Assembly: GCA_038316335.1 (NCBI GenBank) | Contig: JBBQAM010000010.1 | Coordinates: forward strand, 1 to 64,000 | Length of the DNA stretch: 64,000 nucleotides | Source of the DNA: JALHST01 sp038316335 | GTDB taxonomy: Bacteria; Bacteroidota; Bacteroidia; Flavobacteriales; Flavobacteriaceae | Reading direction: 5' to 3' | Shown here: piece after piece, positions 17,760 through 27,415 of the stretch | Numbering within the stretch: the first letter of the stretch is position 1 | Layout: every line of letters starts with the position of its first letter | Notes under the pieces: generated by a model | Database searches by the model: none | Told to the model about the DNA's origin: nothing | Seen by the model: only the letters and a program-made list of their open reading frames with translations | Position numbers and translations under genes: made by a program

Positions 17760-18518
17760 TCAGGAAGGGAGTTGATCATCTCCTTTTTTGGTATTTCTCG
17801 GTAGGACTTCCTCGGGGAAAGGGAAGATGATAGTCGAGTTCTTTTCAGCGGCGATATTCGATAAGGTCTGGTAGAGTCTTAGTTTAATGGCAGATGGGGA
17901 TTTGTCGATTTGCAGCCCCGCTTCTAAAAGTTTTCCGGCTGCTTGTTCTTCTGCTTCCGCCAAAATAATTCGGGCCCTTCTTGAGCGTTCGGCCTCGGCC
18001 TGATTCGCCATCATCCTGCGCATGTTTTCGGGAAGTTGAATGTCCTTGATTTTCACATCTTTGATTTCAATGCCCCATTCCCGGGTTTCACCTTCCACAA
18101 TGGTTTTGATGTTCTTGCCCATTTCCTCCCGTTTTGACAATATGGTGTCCAATTCTACCTTCCCACAGACATCCCTAAGGGCGGCTTGGGAAAGTTGTGT
18201 TATCGCAAAAGCAAATTCTTCCACTTCCAGGACTGCCTTCTCGGGATTATTGATCTTAAAAAAAACTACCCCGTCAATGCTGCAGGGCACATTATCCCTG
18301 GTCATGACCTCTTGGGATACCACATTGATGGTTATCACACGAACGTCGACCACCTGAATCGTCTCTATAAAGGGAATGATCCATCGAAGCCCGGGTTGCA
18401 AAGTGGTAACGTACTTACCAAAACGGAATTTTAAAGCGCGTTTGTATTCAAATATAACACGCATGCCCGCTAGGAGCAATATGCCGATAATGATTGTTAA
18501 TAATAGTAGCGGATTCAT
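17760..18518 (-). CDS. Slipin/stomatin-like SPFH (band 7) membrane protein
   Basis: 252 residues: one N-terminal membrane segment (PLLLLTIIIGILLLAGM), then the SPFH domain (EYKRALKFRFGKYVTTLQPGL, VVSQEVMTRDNVPCSIDGVVFFKI). The helical region ends in the slipin signature RMMANQAEAERSRRARIILAEAE. Slipins scaffold membrane microdomains and are often encoded next to a NfeD-type protease; no such partner is visible here. Length is typical. It faces the small membrane protein gene convergently. Confidence 0.88.
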   Translation of the reverse strand: MNPLLLLTIIIGILLLAGMRVIFEYKRALKFRFGKYVTTLQPGLRWIIPFIETIQVVDVRVITINVVSQEVMTRDNVPCSIDGVVFFKINNPEKAVLEVEEFAFAITQLSQAALRDVCGKVELDTILSKREEMGKNIKTIVEGETREWGIEIKDVKIKDIQLPENMRRMMANQAEAERSRRARIILAEAEEQAAGKLLEAGLQIDKSPSAIKLRLYQTLSNIAAEKNSTIIFPFPEEVLPRNTKKGDDQLPS

Positions 18519-18788
18519 TGGATACTTGGTTATGGATTATTAAGATCTTTTAACTAGGATCAGGTAGCCAGGCAGAGGAGCAATGGTCATTTGAAGTCGT
18601 TAATACTGTTAGACCTCAATATAAGAAGCGTGCATCAGAAGTTTTTGCCTCAATTTGCTTTAACGCCATTCTTTTAAATTTACGACAATTCTATCGGGCA
18701 ACAAAAATTATGTTCTTTAAAAAATCACCGGTAAGACTTTCGACTCGTCAGGGTTCTTCAACCGTCAATTAAGAAATAGATCTATTTT

Positions 18789-19451
18789 TTACCTCATCGC
18801 TATACTCCTTGATTGTATTTCCTTATAAAGGGCCAAATCTAAAAAAACAAACCAGAGAAGATAACAGAAAAAGGTAATCTTCTGAAGTATCGGTAGTGAT
18901 TGTATGAAAGCTCCGGTTTCATAGATATAATAATTAACCAAAAAAATAAGGAGACAGAATAGACCTGATGTCAAAAGCTTGAAATGTCCGGCCTTAAAAA
19001 GTTCGACGAAACAGCAAACAAAAGCTATTACCCCAAATGTTCCTGCAATGCGCACGATAACATCATGCGTTCCGGAAGTCAAAAAAAGCGTGACGGCCAA
19101 AGCTAAAATTCCTGTCGCCCACATTATAGATTTATTTAGGCCTTGAGTAGCAAACAATCTGGGTAAAAAATGCCAGAGCATAAGAAGACTAAGGCAAAGG
19201 ATGGCGAGCGAAGCTCTCGCAAAATGGCGAGCCGTATTTAATTGGCCATTAATGGCATGTTGATCTAATAGGTCACATAGATAATTGTTCATAAAGCTAA
19301 AACCAACCTGATCGGGCGCAAACCAGGAACCTCCTGGATAATTTAATGCAGCGAGTAAATAGAGTAACAGAAATAGAAAAATTCCTATAATAGGCAATAG
19401 GAAGAAAGCGCTTGGAAAGGAATTGATTGAAAATAAATCTTTACACATCAT
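18789..19451 (-). CDS. Multi-pass membrane protein of unknown function
   Basis: 220 residues with six probable membrane helices (near residues 14-36, 76-94, 103-120, 126-145, 152-170, 183-202). The first loop holds SWFAPDQVGFSFMNNYLCDLLDQ. The layout resembles DUF998-type proteins but I cannot assign the family firmly. It begins 30 bp upstream of the class II RNR stop codon on the same strand, so the two may be in one transcript. Confidence 0.6.
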   Translation of the reverse strand: MMCKDLFSINSFPSAFFLLPIIGIFLFLLLYLLAALNYPGGSWFAPDQVGFSFMNNYLCDLLDQHAINGQLNTARHFARASLAILCLSLLMLWHFLPRLFATQGLNKSIMWATGILALAVTLFLTSGTHDVIVRIAGTFGVIAFVCCFVELFKAGHFKLLTSGLFCLLIFLVNYYIYETGAFIQSLPILQKITFFCYLLWFVFLDLALYKEIQSRSIAMR

Positions 19452-19481
19452 ATTTTAATATCGGAATGAAATAATTTAAAG

Positions 19482-21209
19482 TCATAAGCGACATGCATCG
19501 ATGAGATCTATACCACAACTGCGTAATACTTGCTCGACCTTGCTTCCGTTCCGATAGATCGTTATCCCCTTCAGGCCATACGCCCAAGCAGTTTTATAAA
19601 TTTCCGAAACCTCTTTGAGGGTAGCATTTTCGGCAAGATTGATGGTTTTGGAAACCGCATTGTCGGTATAATTTTGGAATGCCTTTTGGTGTAGTAAATG
19701 ATATTTCCAGGAAATCTCAAGGCTTGTCTCAAAAAGTTTTTTGATGTCTTTTGAAAGGTATGCTAGCTGCTGAATACTTCCCGTGGCCTGTATGGCCGCC
19801 TTGACCTCTTCCGTCCAAAGTCCAAGCTGTTTCATCTTGTTTATAAATATTCCGTTCGTTTCGGTCTGGGCCTTGTTGTCCAAAATACCCACTCGTTTAT
19901 AAGACAGGGCATATAAGGGTTCAATTGAATAGGAGGTATTGGCAATGATCGATATACTGCCGGTCGGTGCAATGCTATTACAGGTAGCATTACGAAGCGG
20001 TAGGTCAGGGGCATATCTACTATCTTCCCAAGCTGGAAAATTCCCACGTTCTTTGGCCAATCCGCTTGAGGCATCGTAGCTTTTTTCCTTTATAAATTGC
20101 ATCAGTTTTTCCGCAAGTGCAACGGCTTTATCGGAAGCATAGGGTATACCAAGTATAATCAATAGTTCGGCCCAGCCCATAATGCCCAGGCCAATTTTTC
20201 GGTCGGCCAGGGTAATCTCCCGTATTTCAGGCAAGAGATAATAGTTGCAACTGATGGCATTGTCCAAGAATCGCATAGCTAATTTTACGGTCTTTTCCAG
20301 TTTTGTCCAATCAATCTCAAAAAGGTTGTCATTAAAGTGCAACATTTTAGTGAGGTTAATAGATCCCAGATTACAACTTTCAAAGTTTAATAAGGGAACT
20401 TCACCACAAGGGTTGGTGGCTTGAATTCGCCCTTTTTTTGGAAGTGGATTTTGACGATTGATCGTATCAAGAAAGATGAGACCTGGATCGCCGGTGGCAA
20501 AAGCTTCCTTGATGATCGCCTCCCACAAGCTTTTGGCACGGACCGTTTTTTCAATGTTTTGGGTCCTGGGATTTCGTAGATGCCAAATGCTATCCTTCTT
20601 GACGGCTTGCATAAAATCATCGGTTATCCCGACCGAGATATTGAAATTTCTCAAGTGACTTCCCTGCGATTTTGACGCGACGAATTCTTCGATATCGGGG
20701 TGGTCTATGTTTAAAATGCCCATATTGGCACCACGTCGCTTTCCCCCTTGTTTTACATGTTCCGTAGCGGAATCATAAACTTCCATAAAGGCAATAGGCC
20801 CCGAAGACGTACCACCGGTAGAACTCACCAGGTCCCCTTTCGGCCGTAGTCCCGAAAAATTGTAACCGGTCCCCCCACCACTCTGATGTATCAGGGCTGC
20901 ATTTTTCAAGGTATTGAAAATGCCTTCCAAACTGTCTTTTACTGGGAGTACAAAACAAGCGCTCAACTGCCCATTTGGCAAACCTGCGTTCATCAAGGTT
21001 GGCGAGTTGGGCAGAAATTGAAGTTGGGCCATACTTTGATAAAATGCCTCTTCCCAGAAAATGGAATCGTGCATATCGCCACCCGCGACATGCTTTGCCA
21101 CTCTTCTAAATAGTTGTTGGGGACTTTCAACAATTTTAGCCTTTGAGTCTCGCAGGAGGTAGCGTGCTTCAAGAATTTGCAATGCGTTTGTCGTGAGTTG
21201 GGATAACAT
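19482..21209 (-). CDS. nrdJ: Adenosylcobalamin-dependent (class II) ribonucleotide reductase
   Basis: 575 residues. Family motifs are complete: FLPNSPTLMNAG, QLSACFVLP with the first redox Cys, HQSGGGTGYNFS, ATNPCGEVPL near residue 268 (Asn-x-Cys-x-Glu active site), FESCNLGSINLTK, and CNSIAPTGSISIIANTSYSIEP. It makes deoxyribonucleotides without oxygen, using B12 for radical generation. The C-terminus stops soon after GLKGITIYRNGS and keeps two Cys (in RSCGIDLIDAC) but lacks the longer tail and zinc-finger-like end of many class II enzymes. Oxygen-independent DNA precursor supply fits a low-oxygen island. No cobalamin riboswitch was recognised upstream. Confidence 0.92.
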   Translation of the reverse strand: MLSQLTTNALQILEARYLLRDSKAKIVESPQQLFRRVAKHVAGGDMHDSIFWEEAFYQSMAQLQFLPNSPTLMNAGLPNGQLSACFVLPVKDSLEGIFNTLKNAALIHQSGGGTGYNFSGLRPKGDLVSSTGGTSSGPIAFMEVYDSATEHVKQGGKRRGANMGILNIDHPDIEEFVASKSQGSHLRNFNISVGITDDFMQAVKKDSIWHLRNPRTQNIEKTVRAKSLWEAIIKEAFATGDPGLIFLDTINRQNPLPKKGRIQATNPCGEVPLLNFESCNLGSINLTKMLHFNDNLFEIDWTKLEKTVKLAMRFLDNAISCNYYLLPEIREITLADRKIGLGIMGWAELLIILGIPYASDKAVALAEKLMQFIKEKSYDASSGLAKERGNFPAWEDSRYAPDLPLRNATCNSIAPTGSISIIANTSYSIEPLYALSYKRVGILDNKAQTETNGIFINKMKQLGLWTEEVKAAIQATGSIQQLAYLSKDIKKLFETSLEISWKYHLLHQKAFQNYTDNAVSKTINLAENATLKEVSEIYKTAWAYGLKGITIYRNGSKVEQVLRSCGIDLIDACRL

Positions 21210-21379
21210 CGTTTACAACTGTTGATTCATGTTGTCCATGCGTTTTTCAATGGTTTTTTCTATGGTGGTGTATTGCTTTCCATTGAAATGGTATCAGTCT
21301 ATCCATCAAAAATACTTGGGCCTTGTCATAGAAAGAAAATTATGTTCTTGCCATGGGCTTGATGTTTCCTGGTCGCATA

Positions 21380-21769
21380 TTAAAGGGAATTAACCACCTG
21401 TTGCAATTTATTCGAGACCTCGGCAGCAATGCTAAAAAGTGCCTTATTCTCTATGGCTTGCATCGAGGCGATTGGGTTCACTGCGGCTACCTCGATCAAA
21501 TCATGGTCTTTTTCCTGGATGATCACATTACAGGGAAGCATGGTACCCACTTTATCTTCCGATACCAGGGCCTTATAGGCAAAATCGGGATTACAGGCAC
21601 CCAAAATCAGGTACTTGTGAAAGTCGACATTGAGTTTTTTCTTTAAGGTGGCTTGCAAATCGATTTCGGTCAAGATACCGAAACCTTCATGTTTTAAGGC
21701 CTCCGTGGTTTCTTGTACGACACTATCAAAGGATTTGCCGCTTAGAATTTTTGAATAATAATAGCTCAT
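21380..21769 (-). CDS. DUF302 protein
   Basis: 129 residues matching DUF302: SFDSVVQETTEALKHEGFGILTEIDLQATLKKKLNV, then YLILGACNPDFAYKALVSEDKVGTMLPCNVIIQE. The fold is small alpha/beta with a conserved Cys in GACNP and another in LPCN. The biochemical role is not established; DUF302 genes often sit with metal, sulfur or stress genes. Located 170 bp upstream of nrdJ and 61 bp downstream of the pfkB-type kinase gene on the same strand. Confidence 0.85.
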   Translation of the reverse strand: MSYYYSKILSGKSFDSVVQETTEALKHEGFGILTEIDLQATLKKKLNVDFHKYLILGACNPDFAYKALVSEDKVGTMLPCNVIIQEKDHDLIEVAAVNPIASMQAIENKALFSIAAEVSNKLQQVVNSL

Positions 21770-21830
21770 TTTTCACTTTTTGAATGCAGGTTCGTATTGA
21801 ATTTATTACTTGGTATGTATCGAATATCCC

Positions 21831-22796
21831 TTAGGGTTCTATCGTTTTAGCCGTCGATTTGGCAGCGTTTGTCGTAATCCATTTAAATAGATTTTGCACG
21901 TCTTCCTTACGACATAGTTGCGTGCCCTCTGTCATGGTGGCTGCCGTACCGCAAGCGACGCCAAACTGCACCATTTCAAGCAGGGAGCTGCCTTGAATCA
22001 GGCGATAGACCATTCCGGCGACCATACTGTCCCCGGCACCGATGGTGCTTTTTTGATACACGATCGGGGCATCAATATATTCAAAGATGTCTTTGGTGGC
22101 CAACAAGGCACCTTTAGCACCTAATGAAATTACGATAACTTCACAGGAATGGTCCTTCAAAAATTTTTTGGCATATCGTTCCAATTCAATAAAGGAAATC
22201 GAGGATACCCCACAGAGGCCACTAAGTTCCCCTAAATTTGGTTTAAGCATGTAGACACCAACTTTCACTGCTTCTTTTAGGGCTTCGCCAGAGGTGTCCA
22301 AAATGAATTTCACGTTTTTTTTCTGGCATATTTTGGCCACCCGTCCGAAGAAATCAACGGGCATTTCAGGACAAAGACTTCCACTGGCTACCAATACATC
22401 CCCATCTTGTAAAGCATCATGTAGGTGTTCCAGGGTTTTTTTCCATTCGAATTCACTTACCTTGGGTCCGGGCATCCCAAACCGATATTGCAGATGGGCA
22501 GCGATATCGGTTACTGCGAAATTTTCGCGGGTCCAACCTTCAATTGGGACAATTTCCTGGCGAATATGCCGGGCATCGACCAGGTCTTTTAAATGTTTTC
22601 CAGTACGACCTCCGGCCAGATACATGCATAACGAAGTTCCCCCCAATACTGCCAAGACTTGCGAAACATTGATGCCTCCACCACCAGGTTCAAATACGGG
22701 ATCGTCACACCTTAATTTGCTAGTCGGTTTGATGGCGGCCACAGTAGTACTTTTGTCAACGGCCGGATTTACCGTAAGCGTAAGAATAGTATTCAT
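21831..22796 (-). CDS. PfkB-family hexose kinase (1-phosphofructokinase/PfkB type)
   Basis: 321 residues. The start MNTILTLTVNPAVDKS and the glycine motif FEPGGGGINVSQVLAVLGG are typical of 1-phosphofructokinase, tagatose-6-phosphate kinase and E. coli PfkB. The catalytic end is IGAGDSMVAGMVYRL with Asp as the base. It phosphorylates a sugar phosphate with ATP in the cytoplasm; which one (fructose 6-phosphate most likely) cannot be fixed from sequence alone. A PfkB-type kinase is also a DosR regulon member in mycobacteria. The FNR-like box at 22859-22870 is centred about 68 bp upstream. Confidence 0.88.
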   Translation of the reverse strand: MNTILTLTVNPAVDKSTTVAAIKPTSKLRCDDPVFEPGGGGINVSQVLAVLGGTSLCMYLAGGRTGKHLKDLVDARHIRQEIVPIEGWTRENFAVTDIAAHLQYRFGMPGPKVSEFEWKKTLEHLHDALQDGDVLVASGSLCPEMPVDFFGRVAKICQKKNVKFILDTSGEALKEAVKVGVYMLKPNLGELSGLCGVSSISFIELERYAKKFLKDHSCEVIVISLGAKGALLATKDIFEYIDAPIVYQKSTIGAGDSMVAGMVYRLIQGSSLLEMVQFGVACGTAATMTEGTQLCRKEDVQNLFKWITTNAAKSTAKTIEP

Positions 22797-22858
22797 TTAA
22801 ATAGTTGTTGCTCTTGAGATTACCTTTCAAATATACTCGCTATGTACAGGGGTACATA

Positions 22859-22870
22859 TGATATTTGTCA
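22859..22870. promoter_or_regulatory. FNR/FixK-like box TGAT-ATTT-GTCA
   Basis: TGAY-N4-RTCA palindrome between two divergent genes. It is centred 55 bp upstream of the M50/CBS protease start (22920) and 68 bp upstream of the PfkB kinase start (22796), so it could serve both. Confidence 0.65.
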
Positions 22871-22919
22871 TTGCCCAAATAGGCCTTTGGAAATATCTTC
22901 GTTCAAAACAAATAGCTGG

Positions 22920-24008
22920 ATGAAGGGTGTATTAAAGCTTGGCAAGATATCAGGAATCAGGATCGAGGTACATTGGACCTTTATTTTGTTGTTGATTTGG
23001 GTGGCCTTTATGGAAATGCGGCAAGGGGCTAATCTTGACCGCGTTCTGCTCAATGAGGCATTGATTCTGGTGTTATTCCTTTGCGTGGTACTGCATGAAT
23101 TGGGACATGCCATTACAGCGAAGCGATTTAAGATCAATACCTTGAAAATCACTTTATTGCCCATAGGCGGCATCGCCTCGTTGGAGAAAATGCCTGAAAA
23201 ACCGAGGGAAGAACTGCTAGTCGCCTTGGCGGGTCCGGCCGTTAATGTTGTAATAGCCTTATTGCTCTTTCTGGTGGTCCCTATAAAAAGCTATTTCAAC
23301 TTCAGTGCCATTGTTATAGAAGAAATTCTTTATCAACCAACCTTACAAAATTTTCTATTCTATTTATTTATTGCCAATGTCATGTTGGTCGTTTTCAATT
23401 TAATACCGGCCTTTCCGATGGATGGTGGTCGCGTCCTCAGGGCCTTGCTGTCATTTAAACTGGGTCGTGTAATGGCCACTGAAATAGCATCTACCATTGG
23501 GCAGGGCCTGGCAGTTTTCTTTTTTATACTGGGACTATTGTTCAATCCGTTTTTGATACTGATAGCCTTCTTCATTTTTTTTGGGGCCTATGGCGAAAAT
23601 CAAATGGTAAAACAAAATTCATTATTAAAAGGCCATATCGCCAAGGAGGCCACCTTAACCCATATTTCGGTTCTTAAACCTACCGATACTATTGGGGCGG
23701 TCATAGACATCGTCCTGTCAGGTACCGAAAATGATTTTGTGGTCGTTGAAAATGAAAAGATTCTGGGCGTTGTTAATCATAAGGATATCATTGAACATGC
23801 CAAAACTCCAACCCGTTTGGTAAAGGAAATAATGCAAACCTCTTTCAAGACTGTGGAAGCCGCTACTGAACTGCAGAAAGTACTAGAGATGATGGGAACC
23901 GAAAGAGCGGATTTTTTCCCCGTCATCGAAAACGAAAAACTCATCGGGGCAATCGATAGGGTCAATATTAGTGAGTTCGTTTTATTGAAAGCCGTATTTT
24001 TAAAGTAA
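22920..24008 (+). CDS. Site-2-type membrane metalloprotease (M50) with CBS domain pair
   Basis: 362 residues from the ATG at 22920. This start is preferred over 22842 because it gives the usual MKGVLKLGKISGIRIEVHWTF beginning and leaves the FNR-like box outside the gene. Membrane helices flank the zinc motif HELGH (residues 59-63); the third ligand lies in AFPMDGGRVLRAL. The C-terminal third (ATLTHISVLKPTDTIGAVIDIV and VKEIMQTSFKTVEAATELQKVL) is a CBS pair, which senses adenine nucleotides in other proteins. So it is probably an intramembrane protease gated by energy charge. A CBS protein is also a DosR regulon feature. Followed 11 bp later by the phosphoribosyltransferase gene. Confidence 0.88.
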   Translation: MKGVLKLGKISGIRIEVHWTFILLLIWVAFMEMRQGANLDRVLLNEALILVLFLCVVLHELGHAITAKRFKINTLKITLLPIGGIASLEKMPEKPREELLVALAGPAVNVVIALLLFLVVPIKSYFNFSAIVIEEILYQPTLQNFLFYLFIANVMLVVFNLIPAFPMDGGRVLRALLSFKLGRVMATEIASTIGQGLAVFFFILGLLFNPFLILIAFFIFFGAYGENQMVKQNSLLKGHIAKEATLTHISVLKPTDTIGAVIDIVLSGTENDFVVVENEKILGVVNHKDIIEHAKTPTRLVKEIMQTSFKTVEAATELQKVLEMMGTERADFFPVIENEKLIGAIDRVNISEFVLLKAVFLK

Positions 24009-24019
24009 TTTCGAGCACT

Positions 24020-24673
24020 ATGACCGTACATCATCTCGGCGAACAAAATTCGCTATTAAATCGGTTTATTTCAGAAATTAGGGATATTGTGATTCAAAAA
24101 GACACCATGCGATTTCGCCGGAATATTGAGCGTATCGGCGAAGTCCTGAGCTATGAACTTAGTAAATCCTTGAACTACTCAAAAGAAACCGTAAAAACCC
24201 CCTTTGGGAGCACTGAAATACCTCTTAGCAATGACCGCATAGTGCTTTGCTCGGTGCTTCGGGCGGGCTTACCCTTGCATCAGGGAATGCTCAATTATTT
24301 TGACAGGGCGGAAAATGCATTTATTTCGGCCTATCGTTATCATCGGGACGACGAGGATGCTTTTGAGGTCATTGTAAAGTATTTTGCGGCACCTTCTTTG
24401 GAGGGCAAGATTTTAGTGCTCTCAGATCCTATGCTGGCTACGGGCAAGACCTTGGAAAATGTTTTGAAGGCATTAATGGGGCATGGGGTGCCAAAACAAA
24501 TACACATCGTATCGGTAATTGGGGCTACCGAGGGTATTGAACACATAAAAAAGGTATTTCCAAAAAGTACGCATTTATGGATTGCGGCCATTGACCAAAA
24601 ATTGACTGGTAAAGGATATATTGTCCCAGGTCTTGGGGATGCGGGCGACCTCGCCTTTGGTGTAAAACTGTGA
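24020..24673 (+). CDS. upp: Uracil phosphoribosyltransferase
   Basis: 217 residues, usual UPRT length. The start (HHLGEQNSLLNRFISEIRD) and the PRPP-binding motif LVLSDPMLATGKTL near residues 133-146 are characteristic, as is the uracil-binding GYIVPGLGDAGDLAFG end. It converts uracil and PRPP to UMP in pyrimidine salvage. It directly follows the M50/CBS protease gene and probably shares its box-containing promoter. It converges tightly (11 bp) on the P-type ATPase gene. Confidence 0.92.
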   Translation: MTVHHLGEQNSLLNRFISEIRDIVIQKDTMRFRRNIERIGEVLSYELSKSLNYSKETVKTPFGSTEIPLSNDRIVLCSVLRAGLPLHQGMLNYFDRAENAFISAYRYHRDDEDAFEVIVKYFAAPSLEGKILVLSDPMLATGKTLENVLKALMGHGVPKQIHIVSVIGATEGIEHIKKVFPKSTHLWIAAIDQKLTGKGYIVPGLGDAGDLAFGVKL

Positions 24674-24684
24674 CCTATATTCCA

Positions 24685-27201
24685 TTAGTGTTTAATTGTT
24701 GTGATAGGCTTTCGACGTTTCCACCACTTCACCAGTTCATACCAAATGACAGAAATAATACCCACACCTACACTTATCAATAATTGGTACAAGCTCAGTG
24801 GTTCAAATTGAAAAAATGCCGTAAAAGTTGGAATAAAAAGTAGGATCGCGGCCAACCCAATGGTAATACAAATAATCACGGGCACCAAGTTGTTCTTATA
24901 GGTTAGGGTCGTAAAAATCGAATAATAAAAAGAACGGTTCACCAAGGTAAGCATGATGTTCGCGCTAATCAAGACCATAAATACCATGGTCCTGGTAGTC
25001 GCTTCATCAAAACCCATTGCGACGGCAAATTGATACGTCGATAAAGACCCCGCCGAAATAGCAAGACCCTGTATAATACTTGTAAGCAATTCCTTGAACT
25101 TAAAAAAGCGATTGGTAAACGGCCTTGGCCTTTGGGTCATCGCATTTTTTTCCATGGGTTCATTTTCATAGATGATCGAACAGGTCGGGCCCATGATCAA
25201 TTCAAGCAAGATAATATGCGGTGGTGTAAAAATCGTCGGGTAAACCCACCCTAGTGCCAAGGGTATGAATACGGTCAAAATAATAGGTATGTGGATTGAA
25301 ATGATATATTGTATGGCCTTCTTTAGGTTGGCATAGATTTTTCTGCCCATGGCAATGGCGTCCACCATTCGCGAGAGGTCGTCATCTACCAAGATCAGCG
25401 AGGCGGCCTGCTTGGCAATTTCAGTGCCTTTTTTACCCATCGCAATACCGAAATGTGATGCTTTTAATGCAGGGCCGTCGTTCACGCCGTCGCCGACCAT
25501 GGCAACCACCTCACCATTCGCTTTCAGTGCATTGATAATCCGTAGCTTTGCTTCCGGAAACATGCGGCTGAAAATAAAGCTATCCTTAACTTTTTGAGCT
25601 AATTCCTGTTCATTTAATTGCATGAGTTCGTCGCCTGAAATACATTTTTCATACCCCTTGAACTCAATTTGTTTGGCAATGGCCAAGGTAGTTTCGGCAT
25701 AGTCCCCCGTTACCAGTTTTACCTTGATGCCAGCCTTATCGAATTCTTGTAACACCGATTTGATATTTGCCTTTGGTGGGTCATTGAACGCAACTAAACC
25801 CTTGAACTCAAATTTAAAATCCTGCTGATGCTGAGGAAAGTCGGATCCTTCAAAACGGGCTATCCCCACACCTAATAAACGATAGCCATCTTTTCCCAAT
25901 AATTTTATGGCATCCCCTATTTTAGCTTTTTCGGTGGGGGACAGGTTGGAAACTTCACGAAGTGCTTCAGGGGCACCTTTGGCAGCAATTATTCGATGGC
26001 CTTTTCCATTCACATAAATATGTGTCATCATAGGGGGTTTCCCACCTATGGGGTATTCATGAATCATCTTGTACATGGGTCTTTCATCGGCCACATCAAG
26101 TTTTGAATAGGCCGTATGCAAGGCTACTTCCATGGGGTCAAACGCAATTGGCTCACTGGCCCACATGGCAAGGGTAATAAGTTCCTTTGCCGCATCACTT
26201 TGTATTCCTTCGAACGATTCGAATGTATCGCTTTTTGAGATGTAATATTTGACCAAACTCATTTTGTTTTGGGTTATGGTCCCCGTTTTATCGACACAGA
26301 TGACGGTCGCACTACCTAGGCTTTCAACGGTTTTCATCTGTTTGACCACAATGCCCATCTTCATTAACCGCCAAGCGCCCAAGGCCATAAAAGTGGTAAA
26401 CGCGACGGGAATTTCCTCTGGCAAAATGCTCATGGCCAGCGTCAAGGCCTTTAATAAGCTGTCTAATAGATTATAGGATTTAAAATAGTTGATGCCCCAT
26501 ACCAAAAGAAAGGCGATGCCTCCTATAATCGACATGTTTTTTACAAAGTTTCCTATTTGTTGTTCCAGTGGAGTTTTCTCCTCCTTGATCGCCTCGAGAC
26601 TTTTTCCTATTTTTCCGAGTTCGGTCCTATTACCTATGGCGGTAATCGTTGCAATTGCCAATCCACTTGCCACCGTGGTCCCTGCAAAAATTGAATTATT
26701 CGATTTTTCGGCATCCTTGAAAACCGCAAGGGATTCTCCTGTTAAAATAGATTCATCGACCGAAAAATCGTTAGAATGCACTATGGTGCCATCAGCAGGA
26801 ATAGCGGTACCCTCTTCTACCATAAGTTGGTCACCAAGCACCAATTCCATACTGGGAATACCAACCACTTCCCCGTTACGAATTACAGTGCAATTAGGCT
26901 GTGTCAAAGTTTTTAGGTTTTCCAGGGCCTTACGACTCCTTGAATCCTGATAAAGCGAAATAGATCCGACAAGGACAATCGCAAGTGCCAAGAAAATTCC
27001 GTCCCCGAAACTGCCACTTATAAAATAGATGGAAGATGCTACCAACAGTAATAAGACCATGGGTTCCTTGGCAATATTCTTTAGGGCTTGCCAAAACCCA
27101 CTTTCCTTACTGTAGGATAGGGCATTCACACCATATTTCTGTCTGGCCAGTATTACCTGTTCATCTGACAAGCCCTTAATCCCGAAATTATCTACTGACA
27201 T
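24685..27201 (-). CDS. P2-type cation-transporting ATPase (calcium-pump/CtpF-like)
   Basis: 838 residues. N-terminal cation-ATPase domain (GLSDEQVILARQKYGVNAL), actuator motif SILTGES, helix 4 with SILPEEIPVAF, and phosphorylation site CVDKTGTITQNK with Asp304. These are followed by VTGDYAETTLAIAK, VGDGVNDGPALKASHFGIAMG and C-terminal membrane helices. The PEEIP sequence in helix 4 (in place of PEGLP of typical Ca pumps) marks a bacterial sub-branch; substrate may be Ca2+ or another divalent or alkali ion. It faces hsp20 divergently; the box at 27333 is about 137 bp upstream of this gene. Confidence 0.9.
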   Translation of the reverse strand: MSVDNFGIKGLSDEQVILARQKYGVNALSYSKESGFWQALKNIAKEPMVLLLLVASSIYFISGSFGDGIFLALAIVLVGSISLYQDSRSRKALENLKTLTQPNCTVIRNGEVVGIPSMELVLGDQLMVEEGTAIPADGTIVHSNDFSVDESILTGESLAVFKDAEKSNNSIFAGTTVASGLAIATITAIGNRTELGKIGKSLEAIKEEKTPLEQQIGNFVKNMSIIGGIAFLLVWGINYFKSYNLLDSLLKALTLAMSILPEEIPVAFTTFMALGAWRLMKMGIVVKQMKTVESLGSATVICVDKTGTITQNKMSLVKYYISKSDTFESFEGIQSDAAKELITLAMWASEPIAFDPMEVALHTAYSKLDVADERPMYKMIHEYPIGGKPPMMTHIYVNGKGHRIIAAKGAPEALREVSNLSPTEKAKIGDAIKLLGKDGYRLLGVGIARFEGSDFPQHQQDFKFEFKGLVAFNDPPKANIKSVLQEFDKAGIKVKLVTGDYAETTLAIAKQIEFKGYEKCISGDELMQLNEQELAQKVKDSFIFSRMFPEAKLRIINALKANGEVVAMVGDGVNDGPALKASHFGIAMGKKGTEIAKQAASLILVDDDLSRMVDAIAMGRKIYANLKKAIQYIISIHIPIILTVFIPLALGWVYPTIFTPPHIILLELIMGPTCSIIYENEPMEKNAMTQRPRPFTNRFFKFKELLTSIIQGLAISAGSLSTYQFAVAMGFDEATTRTMVFMVLISANIMLTLVNRSFYYSIFTTLTYKNNLVPVIICITIGLAAILLFIPTFTAFFQFEPLSLYQLLISVGVGIISVIWYELVKWWKRRKPITTIKH

Positions 27202-27332
27202 GGTATTTATGTTTTGGCCTTTAATACTAGGAGTTTCAACACAGCCCGTTAGATTTTAGGGCCTATTTAAAAAACAACAAAGTGTATCGTACCCAAAGTA
27301 CTTAAAAATATGTTTAAAAAATTACTATCTAC

Positions 27333-27344
27333 TGACCCAGGTCA
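27333..27344. promoter_or_regulatory. FNR/FixK-like box TGAC-CCAG-GTCA
   Basis: Perfect TGAC-N4-GTCA palindrome, centred about 77 bp upstream of the hsp20 ATG at 27416, in the divergent region shared with the P-type ATPase gene. Its central bases resemble those of the box at 35889 (TGACCCTGGTCA). Confidence 0.65.
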
Positions 27345-27415
27345 TTTTTTTGGCCGTTGCTTGGTCGTAATTTTGAGTAACATATAATTGATTGTTTAAC
27401 CTAAAATATATAATT

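Noticed and set aside
21210..21379. Possible cobalamin riboswitch before the class II RNR gene
   Set aside because: The conserved B12-box core was not seen in the 170 bp upstream of nrdJ.
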